Shown: in pieces, positions 49,251 to 62,567 of the stretch | Layout: each line of letters starts with the position of its first letter | How positions within the stretch are numbered: the stretch's first letter is position 1 | Assembly (NCBI GenBank): GCA_032209605.1 | Contig: JASFXZ010000001.1 | Location: 11,736,256-11,800,255, forward strand | Direction of reading: 5' to 3' | Length of the DNA stretch: 64,000 nt | Source: Mactromeris polynyma | Lineage: Eukaryota > Mollusca > Bivalvia > Venerida > Mactridae | Notes under the pieces: model-generated | The model's input: the letters and a program-made list of their open reading frames with translations, nothing else | What the model was told of the DNA's origin: nothing | The model's database searches: none | Made by a program: the position numbers and the translations under genes

Positions 49251-52200
49251 CTTTGGTTTACCAACCAGCACTAACCTACTACTCAGTGAGCAACTGGCAA
49301 TAAGTGGTGGAGGACAATGACTTTGGTTTACCAACCAGCACTAACCTACTACTCAGTGAGCAACTGGCAATAAGTGGTGGAGGACAATGACTTTGGTTTA
49401 CCAACCAGCACTAACCTACTACTCTGCATGCAACTGGCAATAAGTGGTGGAGGACAATGACTTTGGTTTACCAACCAGCACTAACCTGCTACTCTGTGAG
49501 CAACTGGCAATAAGTGGTGGAGGACAATGACTTTGGTTTACCAACCAGCACTAACCTGCTACTCTGCAAGCAACTGGCAATAAGTGGTGGAGGACAATGA
49601 CTTTGGTTTACCAACCAGCACTAACCTACTACTCAGTGAGCAACTGGCAATAAGTGGTGGAGGACAATGACTTTGGTTTACCAACCAGCACTAACCTACT
49701 ACTCAGTGAGCAACTGGCAATAAGTGGTGGAGGACAATGACTTTGCATTACCAACCAGCACTAACCTACTACTCAGTGAGCAACTGGCAATAAGTGGTGG
49801 AGGACAATGACTTTGCATTACCAACCAGCACTAACCTACTACTCAGTGAGCAACTGGCAATAAGTGGTGGAGGACAATGACTTTGCATTACCAACCAGCA
49901 CTAACCTGCTACTCTGCAAGCAACTGGCAATAAGTGGTGGAGGACAATGACTTTGCATTACCAACCAGCACTAACCTACTACTCAGTGAGCAACTGGCAA
50001 TAAGTGGTGGAGGACAATGACTTTGCATTACCAACCAGCACTAACCTACTACTCAGTGAGCAACTGGCAATAAGTGGTGGAGGACAATGACTTTGCATTA
50101 CCAACCAGCACTAACCTGCTACTCTGCATGCAACTGGCAATAAGTGGTGGAGGACAATGACTTTGGTTTACCAACCAGCACTAACCTGCTACTCAGTGAG
50201 CAACTGGCAATAAGTGGTGGAGGACAATGACTTTGGTTTACCAACCAGCACTAACCTGCTACTCAGTGAGCAACTGGCAATAAGTGGTGGAGGACAATGA
50301 CTTTGGTTTACCAACCAGCACTAACCTACTACTCAGTGAGCAACTGGCAATAAGTGGTGGAGGACAATGACTTTGCATTACCAACCAGCACTAACCTGCT
50401 ACTCTGCATGCAACTGGCAATAAGTGGTGGAGGACAATGACTTTGGTTTACCAACCAGCACTAACCTGCTACTCAGTGAGCAACTGGCAATAAGTGGTGG
50501 AGGACAATGACTTTGGTTTACCAACCAGCACTAACCTGCTACTCAGTGAGCAACTGGCAATAAGTGGTGGAGGACAATGACTTTGGTTTACCAACCAGCA
50601 CTAACCTACTACTCAGTGAGCAACTGGCAATAAGTGGTGGAGGACAATGACTTTGGTTTACCAACCAGCACTAACCTACTACTCAGTGAGCAACTGGCAA
50701 TAAGTGGTGGAGGACAATGACTTTGGTTTACCAACCAGCACTAACCTGCTACTCAGTGAGCAACTGGCAATAAGTGGTGGAGGACAATGACTTTGGTTTA
50801 CCAACCAGCACTAACCTACTAATCTGCATGCAACTGGCAATAAGTGGTGGAGGACAATGACTTTGGTTTACCAACCAGCACTAACCTACTACTCTGCAAG
50901 CAACTGGCAATAAGTGGTGGAGGACAATGACTTTGGTTTACCAACCAGCACTAACCTACTACTCAGTGAGCAACTGGCAATAAGTGGTGGAGGACAATGA
51001 CTTTGGTTTACCAACCAGCACTAACCTACTACTCAGTGAGCAACTGGCAATAAGTGGTGGAGGACAATGACTTTGGTTTACCAACCAGCACTAACCTACT
51101 ACTCTGCATGCAACTGGCAATAAGTGGTGGAGGACAATGACTTTGGTTTACCAACCAGCACTAACCTGCTACTCTGTGAGCAACTGGCAATAAGTGGTGG
51201 AGGACAATGACTTTGGTTTACCAACCAGCACTAACCTGCTACTCTGCAAGCAACTGGCAATAAGTGGTGGAGGACAATGACTTTGGTTTACCAACCAGCA
51301 CTAACCTACTACTCAGTGAGCAACTGGCAATAAGTGGTGGAGGACAATGACTTTGGTTTACCAACCAGCACTAACCTACTACTCAGTGAGCAACTGGCAA
51401 TAAGTGGTGGAGGACAATGACTTTGCATTACCAACCAGCACTAACCTACTACTCAGTGAGCAACTGGCAATAAGTGGTGGAGGACAATGACTTTGCATTA
51501 CCAACCAGCACTAACCTACTACTCAGTGAGCAACTGGCAATAAGTGGTGGAGGACAATGACTTTGCATTACCAACCAGCACTAACCTGCTACTCTGCAAG
51601 CAACTGGCAATAAGTGGTGGAGGACAATGACTTTGCATTACCAACCAGCACTAACCTACTACTCAGTGAGCAACTGGCAATAAGTGGTGGAGGACAATGA
51701 CTTTGCATTACCAACCAGCACTAACCTACTACTCAGTGAGCAACTGGCAATAAGTGGTGGAGGACAATGACTTTGCATTACCAACCAGCACTAACCTGCT
51801 ACTCTGCATGCAACTGGCAATAAGTGGTGGAGGACAATGACTTTGGTTTACCAACCAGCACTAACCTGCTACTCAGTGAGCAACTGGCAATAAGTGGTGG
51901 AGGACAATGACTTTGGTTTACCAACCAGCACTAACCTGCTACTCAGTGAGCAACTGGCAATAAGTGGTGGAGGACAATGACTTTGGTTTACCAACCAGCA
52001 CTAACCTACTACTCAGTGAGCAACTGGCAATAAGTGGTGGAGGACAATGACTTTGCATTACCAACCAGCACTAACCTGCTACTCTGCATGCAACTGGCAA
52101 TAAGTGGTGGAGGACAATGACTTTGGTTTACCAACCAGCACTAACCTGCTACTCAGTGAGCAACTGGCAATAAGTGGTGGAGGACAATGACTTTGGTTTA

Positions 52201-52750
52201 CCAACCAGCACTAACCTGCTACTCAGTGAGCAACTGGCAATAAGTGGTGGAGGACAATGACTTTGGTTTACCAACCAGCACTAACCTACTACTCAGTGAG
52301 CAACTGGCAATAAGTGGTGGAGGACAATGACTTTGGTTTACCAACCAGCACTAACCTACTACTCAGTGAGCAACTGGCAATAAGTGGTGGAGGACAATGA
52401 CTTTGGTTTACCAACCAGCACTAACCTGCTACTCAGTGAGCAACTGGCAATAAGTGGTGGAGGACAATGACTTTGGTTTACCAACCAGCACTAACCTACT
52501 AATCTGCATGCAACTGGCAATAAGTGGTGGAGGACAATGACTTTGGTTTACCAACCAGCACTAACCTACTACTCTGCAAGCAACTGGCAATAAGTGGTGG
52601 AGGACAATGACTTTGGTTTACCAACCAGCACTAACCTACTACTCAGTGAGCAACTGGCAATAAGTGGTGGAGGACAATGACTTTGGTTTACCAACCAGCA
52701 CTAACCTACTACTCAGTGAGCAACTGGCAATAAGTGGTGGAGGACAATGA
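49251..52750 (+). repeat. Tandem duplication of 24 satellite units (1680-bp period)
   Basis: Variant order repeats with a 1680-bp shift. Rare markers AATCTGCATG (50821, 52501) and ACTCTGTGAG (49491, 51171) both recur at exactly 1680 bp. Matching continues about two units past the second copy, then stops. Confidence 0.88.
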
Positions 52751-53660
52751 CTTTGCATTACCAACCAGCACTAACCTACTACTCAGTGAGCAACTGGCAA
52801 TAAGTGGTGGAGGACAATGACTTTGCATTACCAACCAGCACTAACCTGCTACTCTGCATGCAACTGGCAATAAGTGGTGGAGGACAATGACTTTGGTTTA
52901 CCAACCAGCACTAACCTGCTACTCAGTGAGCAACTGGCAATAAGTGGTGGAGGACAATGACTTTGGTTTACCAACCAGCACTAACCTGCTACTCAGTGAG
53001 CAACTGGCAATAAGTGGTGGAGGACAATGACTTTGCATTACCAACCAGCACTAACCTGCTACTCTGCATGCAACTGGCAATAAGTGGTGGAGGACAATGA
53101 CTTTGGTTTACCAACCAGCACTAACCTGCTACTCTGCATGCAACTGGCAATAAGTGGTGGAGGACAATGACTTTGGTTTACCAACCAGCACTAACCTACT
53201 ACTCAGTGAGCAACTGGCAATAAGTGGTGGAGGACAATGACTTTGGTTTACCAACCAGCACTAACCTGCTACTCTGCATGCAACTGGCAATAAGTGGTGG
53301 AGGACAATGACTTTGGTTTACCAACCAGCACTAACCTACTACTCTGCATGCAACTGGCAATAAGTGGTGGAGGACAATGACTTTGCATTACCAACCAGCA
53401 CTAACCTACTACTCAGTGAGCAACTGGCAATAAGTGGTGGAGGACAATGACTTTGGTTTACCAACCAGCACTAACCTACTACTCAGTGAGCAACTGGCAA
53501 TAAGTGGTGGAGGACAATGACTTTGGTTTACCAACCAGCACTAACCTACTACTCAGTGAGCAACTGGCAATAAGTGGTGGAGGACAATGACTTTGCATTA
53601 CCAACCAGCACTAACCTACTACTCAGTGAGCAACTGGCAATAAGTGGTGGAGGACAATGG

Positions 53661-55165
53661 CTTTGGGTGCATCAACTTCAGTCAAATTGTCGCGGAGAAC
53701 ATACGTCTCACCAAGGCCGGTTCAAAGCTGCGGCTATCAGGCTAATATACAGTTTGTTAAAAAGTTTGTTCACAATGTTTGAATTTCGATAAAATGAAAA
53801 AATGCTGTGTATACTGGCTATATTTCACATTGTGAAAACTGCTGCATTTTTTATGAATATCTGTTTTATATTGAACTTTCACTAGTTTACTATTGGTATA
53901 TAATGACATAGATGGGACGAGCAATTAAAAAATACTAAAATTCAAACTTAGTGAATTATTTTTAACACCCTGTAGAATTCTGTGGTACATGTACAATAAA
54001 AAAACTGGGTAGCATGGTCAAGTGGTCATTGAAAATTGACATTGACTTACATGACGAGTTCAGACATGAAGGACTGGACAAAACATATACATCAATGTTA
54101 CAGATCCTGGCATATAACTGAAAGCCGAATATCAATGGTATCATAAACTTGATAAACTCCGGGTTAATCTATGACACTGAAATGGAAATGTTGACAAACG
54201 GTGCTACAAGTGTTAATTCACATAAGATAATTATAACCAGACGTTAATTCAGAATTGATATGAACAAATGTGTTCCATGTGCAAAGAATGGAATTTCTCC
54301 TATTCGCTTGCTGAACTCGAATTGCTATATATTAAGCTCAGATCATTATGCCATAGACTCTGCAGGGAACTGATAATTTGTATGTTATCCAATTATGAAG
54401 AGAATAAATAAGGGCAGGCTGCAGTTAACTCTGTGCTTTATAATTCCATTGACGTTTGCCCTTCAGTTAAGTGTCAGGATCTGCGATAATCTGTGGGATA
54501 AATCCCTCGACGTGGTTAAGTGTGATCCAGTCATACCATGAAAGAAGTATATCAGATTTGTGCGTACACGCAGAATAATTTTTTTTGTTTATATTGGACC
54601 AAATTTCTCTTTTCTGATCAAACAAGGCGGATATTCCCGAGCCTCAGAAATGTTGAAGACATGACTTCTTTATTAATTCATAAAGAACGCCCAACATACA
54701 AAAGAACTTAAACGTATCGATATCAAAAAACGAACATGTCTATAATAATTATGTTATTGAAAACACCTGTAAAGTAAAAGAGGCCACATTTTTCCAGAGG
54801 TTTAGAGAGATAGTTCATGTCCTCAGAACTATTTCTATATCTCTGTCAAATAGGAAAATGATAAATTACGCTGAGGTATCATGTCATTATTAGATTTATA
54901 AGATATTATCTCAACTTAAGAAGAGAATCTTACGTAATTCAATTCAAATTCATAAATGAAAACATAACAGACAATCCTCCTAAGAATTCAGTTTGTTATT
55001 GAGCGCAGAAAATTGTGTGATGACAGTGCACACGGAACACCTCGGCGATTATGAACATACTTGTCTGTATTCCGAGCTTTGCCGGATACCGCCGAGCAGT
55101 TACGATTGGTGACAGTGTTTATTAAATAAAACTTGCTAAAGCAATGGTTTTTACAAAGAAAAACA
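53661..55165. other. Intron downstream of the satellite, nothing recognised
   Basis: The first ~90 bp (GTCGCGGAGAACATACGTCT...) are CG-richer and unrelated to the unit. No exon seen. Confidence 0.4.
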
Positions 55166-55343
55166 CAGTAAAACACCACTTAAGGACCACCGTGAAATCA
55201 AGACCACCTAATTTTATTAATAAGACCGTATTTTAAGGACCAGTTTTTTTCTCTCCATATTATAACTCGATAATCAGACCACCTCCCATCATAGGTCGGC
55301 TTTCTTCAGGACCAGAGGTGGTCTTATTATCAAGGTTGCACTG
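55166..55343. mobile_element. CAGTAAAACCTC-type MITE, diverged
   Basis: Left CAGTAAAACACCACTTAAGG, right GTCTTATTATCAAGGTTGCACTG. The most diverged copy in the window. Confidence 0.7.
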
Positions 55344-56249
55344 CACACGACAACCAATGGAGAAACAATGTATTACTTTAAACCCCTTGCTAAAACAGTC
55401 GTACAGTTAGGATAATATAGACGTATTGCTTTATATATCGGTATGGTACCGGCCCAGCTTTTACTACAACTCTACATTTGAAGATCATCTCAAAGTAAAA
55501 AATAGCTGACTTTTCCCTCAAATCTGAGTTCGCAAAAAACTCTTAAGTATTAGGAGTGTTGTAGACCAACTTCAAATAATTGAGTGAGAGATCAACATTT
55601 GAGTTGAGATTTTTCTGATATTGTCGATGTGAATAGCATTGAGATAAATTTCAAATAAATTAAGCGAATTATCAAATTTGAGCGTAAATATTGACTTCAA
55701 ACGGTATATGAATACAGAGCCATGTCTTATAAACGGGAAATCAAGACCACAAATATTTGTTAAATTCCACTCACTACTTGATAGGAAAAGTATACAAAAA
55801 ACTAGATGGGAGTAACCAAAGTCGCTTGTCTTGTCCAATTTACATCTTTACAAAATATTGCACAACTGTCATACCAGTGGATTAGCTGAGAGGATTACAC
55901 ATTTTGATTCTGTTTATATAATATATTATAACTCTATACAACACTTCGTCCGTACAGCTAGGATTTAATCGATATTAAGGTGAAAAAATGTAATGAAACT
56001 AAATATCTTTGGTGCGATTTTAATGAATGCAAAATATTAGTCTAAAATATGTCATGTATCGTAATTAATCATTACTAGACTAGTAGGTGCCAACACAGTT
56101 TTTACTACGATACATGTATATTATACAATATATTTAATGAATAAAGACGATAATTATTATCAATTAATAACACAAAGTTAAGATTCGTTTTCGGGATTAA
56201 TATTTTCTATTACAGTAATAGAATATATTACGTCAATTTTAAATTTAGG
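55344..56249. other. AT-rich intron, weak TTGAGA-word cluster
   Basis: TTGAGA/TCTCAA words at 55490-55690 as at 15140 and 24740. No exon. Confidence 0.35.
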
Positions 56250-56304
56250 AAAATTTATAAGACATAATTATAGTAATTTACTATAGTTATGTCTTATAAA
56301 TTTT
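56250..56304. repeat. Near-perfect 27-bp-arm palindrome
   Basis: Arms 56250-56276 and 56278-56304 match at 26 of 27 positions with a one-base centre. It lies about 90 bp inside the intron after the distal first exon (donor at 56394). Confidence 0.9.
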
Positions 56305-56394
56305 GTGCCATTTTTGCACCACATTTTGTTCCCACACACAATATTGAAGGTCGACAGTGTGAAATGAATTATGATGTCATAAAAGTGATCATAC

Positions 56395-56510
56395 CTCTGC
56401 GCCAAAGCGTTGGCGTCACTTCCGGATGCTCCGCTATGTGCGCTGTTTCTGGCTCCCGGCGTTGAGGGCGTTCCTCGAGCACTGTATGTTGGGAAACCAA
56501 ATCGTGTCAT
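56395..56510 (-). CDS. Distal first coding exon, probably of the same - strand gene
   Basis: ATG at 56510-56508, donor CAGAG|GTATGATC. Encodes MTRFGFPTYSARGTPSTPGA then RNSAHSGASGSDANALAQ(R), rich in Ser/Gly/Pro and clearly more GC-rich than its surroundings. It leaves two bases (AG). The next - strand acceptor found with matching phase is at 33930, giving a 655-codon protein; the total (116+65+48+1553+53+133) is divisible by three. The intron would be 22.5 kb and contain the whole 70-bp satellite. It could instead belong to an unseen separate gene. Confidence 0.6.
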
Positions 56511-59500
56511 TTCTTTACAACATGTACATTCAACTTCGAATATTCATCAATATAATTTGATTGTAAGAATATATCAGTGAAAGGCTAATTATTATGGTGT
56601 TGCTGTATCGATCGTGTTTCAATTCCAAGGAACACTTTGTTTTCGTAACGTCCTGTTTGCTTGGTAAATAATCCCTTGAGAATTTGAGTATCCAACATAT
56701 CAAGGTGGTAAAAACTGTACAATCCACTAAGAAAACGACACAGCAAACGCTAAGTCCATTTTGTGTTTATTTCAATAATTTTGTCATGGCACATTTTGAG
56801 ATGAAGTGTTTGCTAAACGGTTTATATCGACGAAAATAGCTGACGTGATTTTAAAAGTCGTCAAACTTTTTATTCCATTATTTGCGAATACACTCGTCTG
56901 CTCATTTTTTTTCATTAAAACGATTTCCATTGATGTTTGTATATAAATTATGAGATCATGGTTCGTCGCCACTTCAGTTACCTAATCTATTCAAAACAAA
57001 TTGTGCACGATAATATATTACACACATTGGTTTAACAGTATCTATACATTCATACATTCAACAAATACCTTAATACGAGTAAGGAGTAAGCCATGTCGCA
57101 ATAATTGGTTTGTTTTGCTATTTACAATATAAACAATTAAATTATTTTCAAGAGTTCAAACCCATACACAAGAAAGTTTTGTCTAAATATTAAATTTTTG
57201 TGCCACAAATATTTATAAGTTTTGAAATATGTATGTTCAATTTACGCAAGAACTTGAAAGTAAACGTATCCACAAAATGCATAACTGTAAGAATTACTGA
57301 ACACATTTAAGGTTAACAGACACCTTTAAAGAAATTTAACACCAGTAATTACTAGTATCCCAAAACTAATTGTATCGGCGATCGCTTTACTCAGTAACAT
57401 TCAAAATACGTTAATGGTACGAAACAATGTTAATAATTTGAACTAACAAAGCACTAAGATTTATCTTTAGCCAAGGGCGTCCGTAATCCTTAAATTCCAC
57501 ATCGATTCCACCCTTTCTTTATCAATTTTAACCCTTTTATCTTTAAACATTGATTTTTATCGTTTCAATCCAACTCAAGGTATTTACTTATCCACTCTTC
57601 ACACCAACTGCTATCTAGCTGTAAGAAAAATTTACATATGAATTATTTTTACAATCCTTGCCATTCTTTATCATATTTTGGTTCGTGTTATGATAAAAGA
57701 TATTTCGAATAATCTTAAATAAGGAGATCAAGATGTATTTGGATATAAGTTGACAGGTTTTTATCTCTAAAGTCAACTGTTATATAAATAGGCAATGTTT
57801 AACTTGTGTTGAGTATTTGTTTTGTACACACACATTTTTGTTAAATTCAACAATTGCACACGTTGATTCATTCATCATTTTAAGTATTTGTGGGTGATAA
57901 ACGTTCTAACGTTTTACATCTTCCATGAAGCATGTGGTTTAAAAAAGCCACTAATCGTGAATCAATTATTCTGCCATGTCCACAACTCTTCCCTCCATGA
58001 CTAGATGTTGAGATCACTTGGCGCTATTGTTTACCAGGGCATGATGGGGTGTCATCCCAACAGCCCCATGTCATTATCTACAAGGTCAAGGTCACACTAG
58101 CAGATTTCTGTTTGGCTAGCATTTTTGGCATATCGAAGTGATTTGAACAATCTTGGTAGAGCCACCGAAAGACATTTAAGTGAAATTATTTAAAATGTTC
58201 ACCAGCAGTTTCCTTAATGAATACAAGTTCGCACCATATACTCGAAGTGACCTCGACTGATGGACGAATCAAAATCATTTGATCAACATCAATATAGGGT
58301 CAGCAAAGAAAAGTTTCCTCAAAATAATTTCAAAATTGGACCTGCAGTTGCAGATATTTCTTTCGATTTGACCAACTTTTTCACAATGAAACTTCTCAAT
58401 TTTGCAACACATGTCCTTCGTACATGGATAGGTGTTCGATTTGTTTCATATACAATATTTTCGAGCCATTTTATCCAAATTACCATGACAAGGCATGTGA
58501 TATATGATGGTAGTATGATATGTTGTTCGACTGTTTAGAGTATATATATCTGATCTCAACTAGCCACGCCGCGAGCACCTTGCCTAGCAATATATAAATT
58601 AGATTATAAATCAATGGTATGTTGTTCTCTTAGCCAATCAACATCTTTCAATGATAGTCAATGGTAGAAAATGCTGTAAGTAGCAACAAAAACTCAGTAA
58701 ATCACATCTTTGTTTCTTATTTATTTTTTATTCAGGTTTAATAAATTCATCATATGATAAAAATCATTAATTATAACAAGAAATGAAGTAAAACATAATT
58801 ATGAAAGTGTTTATCATCAAACATACTAAATGGACACACAGCATAAAACCCAAGTACAGGTTGTGCATTTATTCTATGATTATTGAACATTAAAACAAAT
58901 GAAATATTATATAGTGCCGTTTTATTAGCCCCGAACACATGAATATATAATTTACCGGGTCCAATACATTTCAAAAAGGTGTAATGAGTTGTTCATGTTT
59001 TTCCATGCAATGTGTTTTATCAGGTAAGTAAACCAAAAAGCTGCTCTAGTTTTTACGCACAAGTGCATTTTCTTACATAAGTTGACATGGATCGATCCAG
59101 GAAGTTCATATACTTGTTCGCGGTCTATCTAACAGCACTATACTAGCATGAAAGACAGTAACATATACAACTGATGTCCCACAACACATCTCCCTGATAA
59201 ACAGTTATCGGTTGTTATATCTGTGAGAATGATTGAGCAATTCAATGACATTACCCTCTAACATATAGTAAAGAATTGACTGACAATGTGGTACAATTAT
59301 TGTTGAATGCCTGTATAGCACATGCTTTTAATACGTTTTGTCATTGTCTGCATCATTAGTTCCTATGAAACTATTTCCCTTAAAACATAAATAATTTATA
59401 GACTATGAAATAGTAAAGCAAAAAACTAAAGCAAGGATATTGCTATTAATACTTTAAATACCAGCAAGTGAAATTATCAAACCAATTTAAAATATATCAA

Positions 59501-62456
59501 TCAATTTAACAGAATATTTTAAGTCTTTGGTTAAAACTTGGACCTAACAATTGATTCAATTAATGGTAATGTTTGTGTGTGTGAAGGATCCTAAGAATTA
59601 TTTGGATAACAGAAAATTTACTGAAATTGTGAATGTAAAAACAGACAACTACTTAACCGACATTTAGCATTTGGACTTACTTGGGCTTTCAATCCTCATT
59701 GAAATATAACGCTAGTCATACAGTATATCTACATAACCGTAAACAAATACAAATATGAGAACCGATTGTACCAAAAAAGAAACATAAAATACTGTATGCA
59801 TAAATTATAAGGTATGATATTTCAATACTTGTAATCAACTCATGATTGACAAACACAGCAGCATTTTACAAAATGACTTACAATTGTCTGAGCTTACAGA
59901 TGCTTGAACATTAGGTCCATGATAGCTCTAGTTCACACACCTGATTAATAATCTTTAAGGTGGCCGACAGCCTTTTTACCATTATGTTTGAGCTGGGATG
60001 AAAATCTTTTCTTATCTACCATGACAAAAGTGTGTGACATCTGAACTAAATCATATCTAAGAACATAGAATATTCCATGGATAATGAAAATATATAAAAG
60101 TACAAAAAATATGGTTTTCAAAACAAATAAAACACAGACACAAATGCCAACATATTTTGTGGTCGTAAATTTTCAATATTTAGAAGCTTCAAACTTCCCT
60201 TATTAATTTAAATTTCGTCGTGTCCCAAAACTTTAAGGAAGAAAAAATACCCAATATTTCTTGTCAGAATATGTAGTAACACAAACATAATAAATTAAGC
60301 AATCTTAAGGGGTCTCCCAAAACTCACGGGGTTCCAATACACAGTGTAATTATGCAACAAGAAGATCTTAATTGCTTACAATATCTCATTTCAAAGTGAT
60401 TGGGTTATAAGTGAAGTGCACCTATAAGTGGAAAGTCAGATATTGAATGTTAAATTTACAAATGGCACACAATTCCTCCAATTAAAGGATCATGACTTTT
60501 TTTCTCTTTTCAGACAGCTAGATTGTTGATTCAGACAGCTAGATTGTTGATTCAGACAGCTAGATTGTTGTTTCAGACAGCTAGATTGTTGTTCCAGACA
60601 GCTAGATTGTTGTTTCAGACAGCTAAGATTGTTGTTTCAAACGTCCCAAATTGCATATAGTTTACAAAAAGAATTTCTGTTAGTTGGATATGATGTGTTT
60701 CAAAACCAAAAGTAGCTGATTTTTTACATCAAAACTGAAGTAGGGATTTTGAAAAATCAGAGGATTTTCTAATTTATTGTTTGATTATGAACAAGGAATG
60801 GAATTGGGAGGTTATTATACCAAAGATGTTCTTCATACTTGTTTTCACGTCAGAAATTGTCACATTCAACAGTTTATATCGCTAGTTATTCTGTGACAGC
60901 AAAGTTTCTTCGCAGAAAGTTAGGAGTTAAATGCCTTATTTATTGAAAAATATGTCAAAATCAGAGAAATAAAACATATTTTCGTAGGCAAGACTGTCAT
61001 TCCTCACCACATATGTAAAAAAGGTAACATACATGAATAACATAAATCATGTTGTTGCTTCAAAGGTTGCCCTCACAAACTTCAACAAAAAATCTAAGCA
61101 ATGATTTATTTTACTATGTAAAATAAACATGTTTTTATTCAAATAACATTTACATGCATTACATACATTTTTACCCGCACAATCAGAAATTAAGCGATCA
61201 TATCTCACTTCCATCTTTCAGCACAGAACAAAAAATACATCTCTTTTCAAAATTTAACAATTCACAAAACAAATACATGTATACCTAAAGAACTATAATT
61301 ATTTCTTTGATTAATACAGAAAATTCAGAATATATAGGTATTTAACAAGGACAAATATTGCACTATAATACTCTGACCATGCCATAATGCATAACAATAT
61401 AATATAATGTACATAATGAAACAACAAGGTAACAATTGGAAGGAATTGATGACGAATAAAATCTGTGCATAATGCAAAAATGTCAAGAAATCGTCACAAT
61501 CAATGTACAAATCACATGTAACTCCTAAATATACAGATATTTCTCCAAACAAACAACATAGGAATACAGCACACATATTGGACAAGTGAATACTAGTATA
61601 TACATAAAGCAGTGAATATAGAATTCACTACTATTCTTTTAACTCATACATCAATCTCAAATCACCAACATATCTGATGTGAACATTTCTCTCAATGAAG
61701 CTGAATCTAGTGTTTTGATACACAATCACATCAGTAGACTTGAATGTTGAAACACACTGGTGAGGTAGAATTTCAACATACCTACACAACATCACTAGAG
61801 GACTTGACAAAATTAACATACTTACTTCTTTTCATTAAATATTATGAACACACACATCACATCTTCCTGTCATATCTATATGCTCTATTATCCTAATAAT
61901 AATAAGATGTTTAAATGTCTACCATAAATCTGTACGATAGTGCAGCATTTCAGACTGTATGTACATCACATGCATGAAAGAACTGGCTACCCTTGCCATA
62001 AGGCCATCCTTAAAAAACTGTTCATTTGGCATAACCCAAACCCACAAACTTTAGGCAGGTACGTAATTTATTTTAGTTTTGTGTTATGGCCATAGTAGTG
62101 TTAACTATTAATACACTGCTAAAAAAAAATTCCCACTTAGTCCCCTTAATTTTTTTTGATTAGGGGCCATTTTCATGGGCAGGCTGAGTTATACCAAACA
62201 AACAATTTTTTAAATATCGCCTAATAGAATTAAACTTCATGATAAATTATCAAAACATGAACAATTTTCACAAGAAACAAACATTATCAATTTCAGTACA
62301 AAAACACTATCAACATTTACATGATTTTACTGTAAAGCTATTAGTATGACACAGTGGTGTATGAAAGCAAAACTTCAACCAAGTATTAATCATCTGAATG
62401 TAGATGAAGTTTATCATCACTAGAAGAGTTGTGGAGATCCTAGACGACAGCAAATG
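56511..62456. other. Between the distal first exon and gene 3; no gene supported
   Basis: The right part probably holds the 3' UTR of the - gene ending at 62457; an AATAAA on the - strand lies near 62067. The left part would be the 5' UTR or promoter of the distal first exon. 57975-58400 contains CAAGGTCAAGGTCACAC, a word also found near 20600 and typical of dispersed repeats. No exon recognised. Confidence 0.4.
60513..60640 (+). repeat. 21-bp tandem repeat, 6 copies
   Basis: Unit CAGACAGCTAGATTGTTGAT plus one T; the last copy has one extra A (GCTAAGATTG). Confidence 0.92.
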
Positions 62457-62567
62457 TCAGGAAAATTCTTCAAAACCATCAAAATCTTCCGGTACGCTTC
62501 TATCTACACGACTCTGTTTGTCATCCGAGTCTTCGACTCCCAGTATTGACTGAGCTTCTGCCAAAAT
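62457..62567 (-). CDS. Gene 3 terminal exon
   Basis: Acceptor TCTTGTTGTAG, phase 0. Encodes ILAEAQSILGVEDSDDKQSR to DFDGFEEFS, TGA. Confidence 0.8.
   Translation of the reverse strand: MLAEAQSILGVEDSDDKQSRVDRSVPEDFDGFEEFS

Larger units (their letters stand above)
38821..53660 (+). repeat. 70-bp satellite, 212 copies, 14.84 kb
   Basis: Unit: CTTTGGTTTACCAACCAGCA, CTAACCTGCTACTCAGTGAG, CAACTGGCAATAAGTGGTGG, AGGACAATGA. The span is exactly 212 x 70 bp with no net insertion or deletion. Variation is almost confined to three spots: GGTT/GCAT at unit positions 5-8, G/A at 28, and CAGTGAG versus TGCAAG or TGCATG near 34-40, in shuffled combinations. About 47% GC against a much lower background. 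Each unit has stops in all + frames, and 70 is not a multiple of three, so it is non-coding. It sits between the distal and proximal first exons of the - strand gene. Confidence 0.98.

Noticed and set aside
38821..53660. CRISPR array or coding repeat protein
   Set aside because: No unique spacers; the unit is contiguous, has stops in all + frames, and the setting is an animal genome.
53574..53792. 72-codon + strand open frame
   Set aside because: It starts in the last satellite unit and runs into flank; no splice or similarity support.
61631..61819. 62-codon - strand open frame (TFKSTDVIVYQNTRFSF...)
   Set aside because: Somewhat coding-like but downstream of the gene 3 stop, with no convincing acceptor; left as probable 3' flank.
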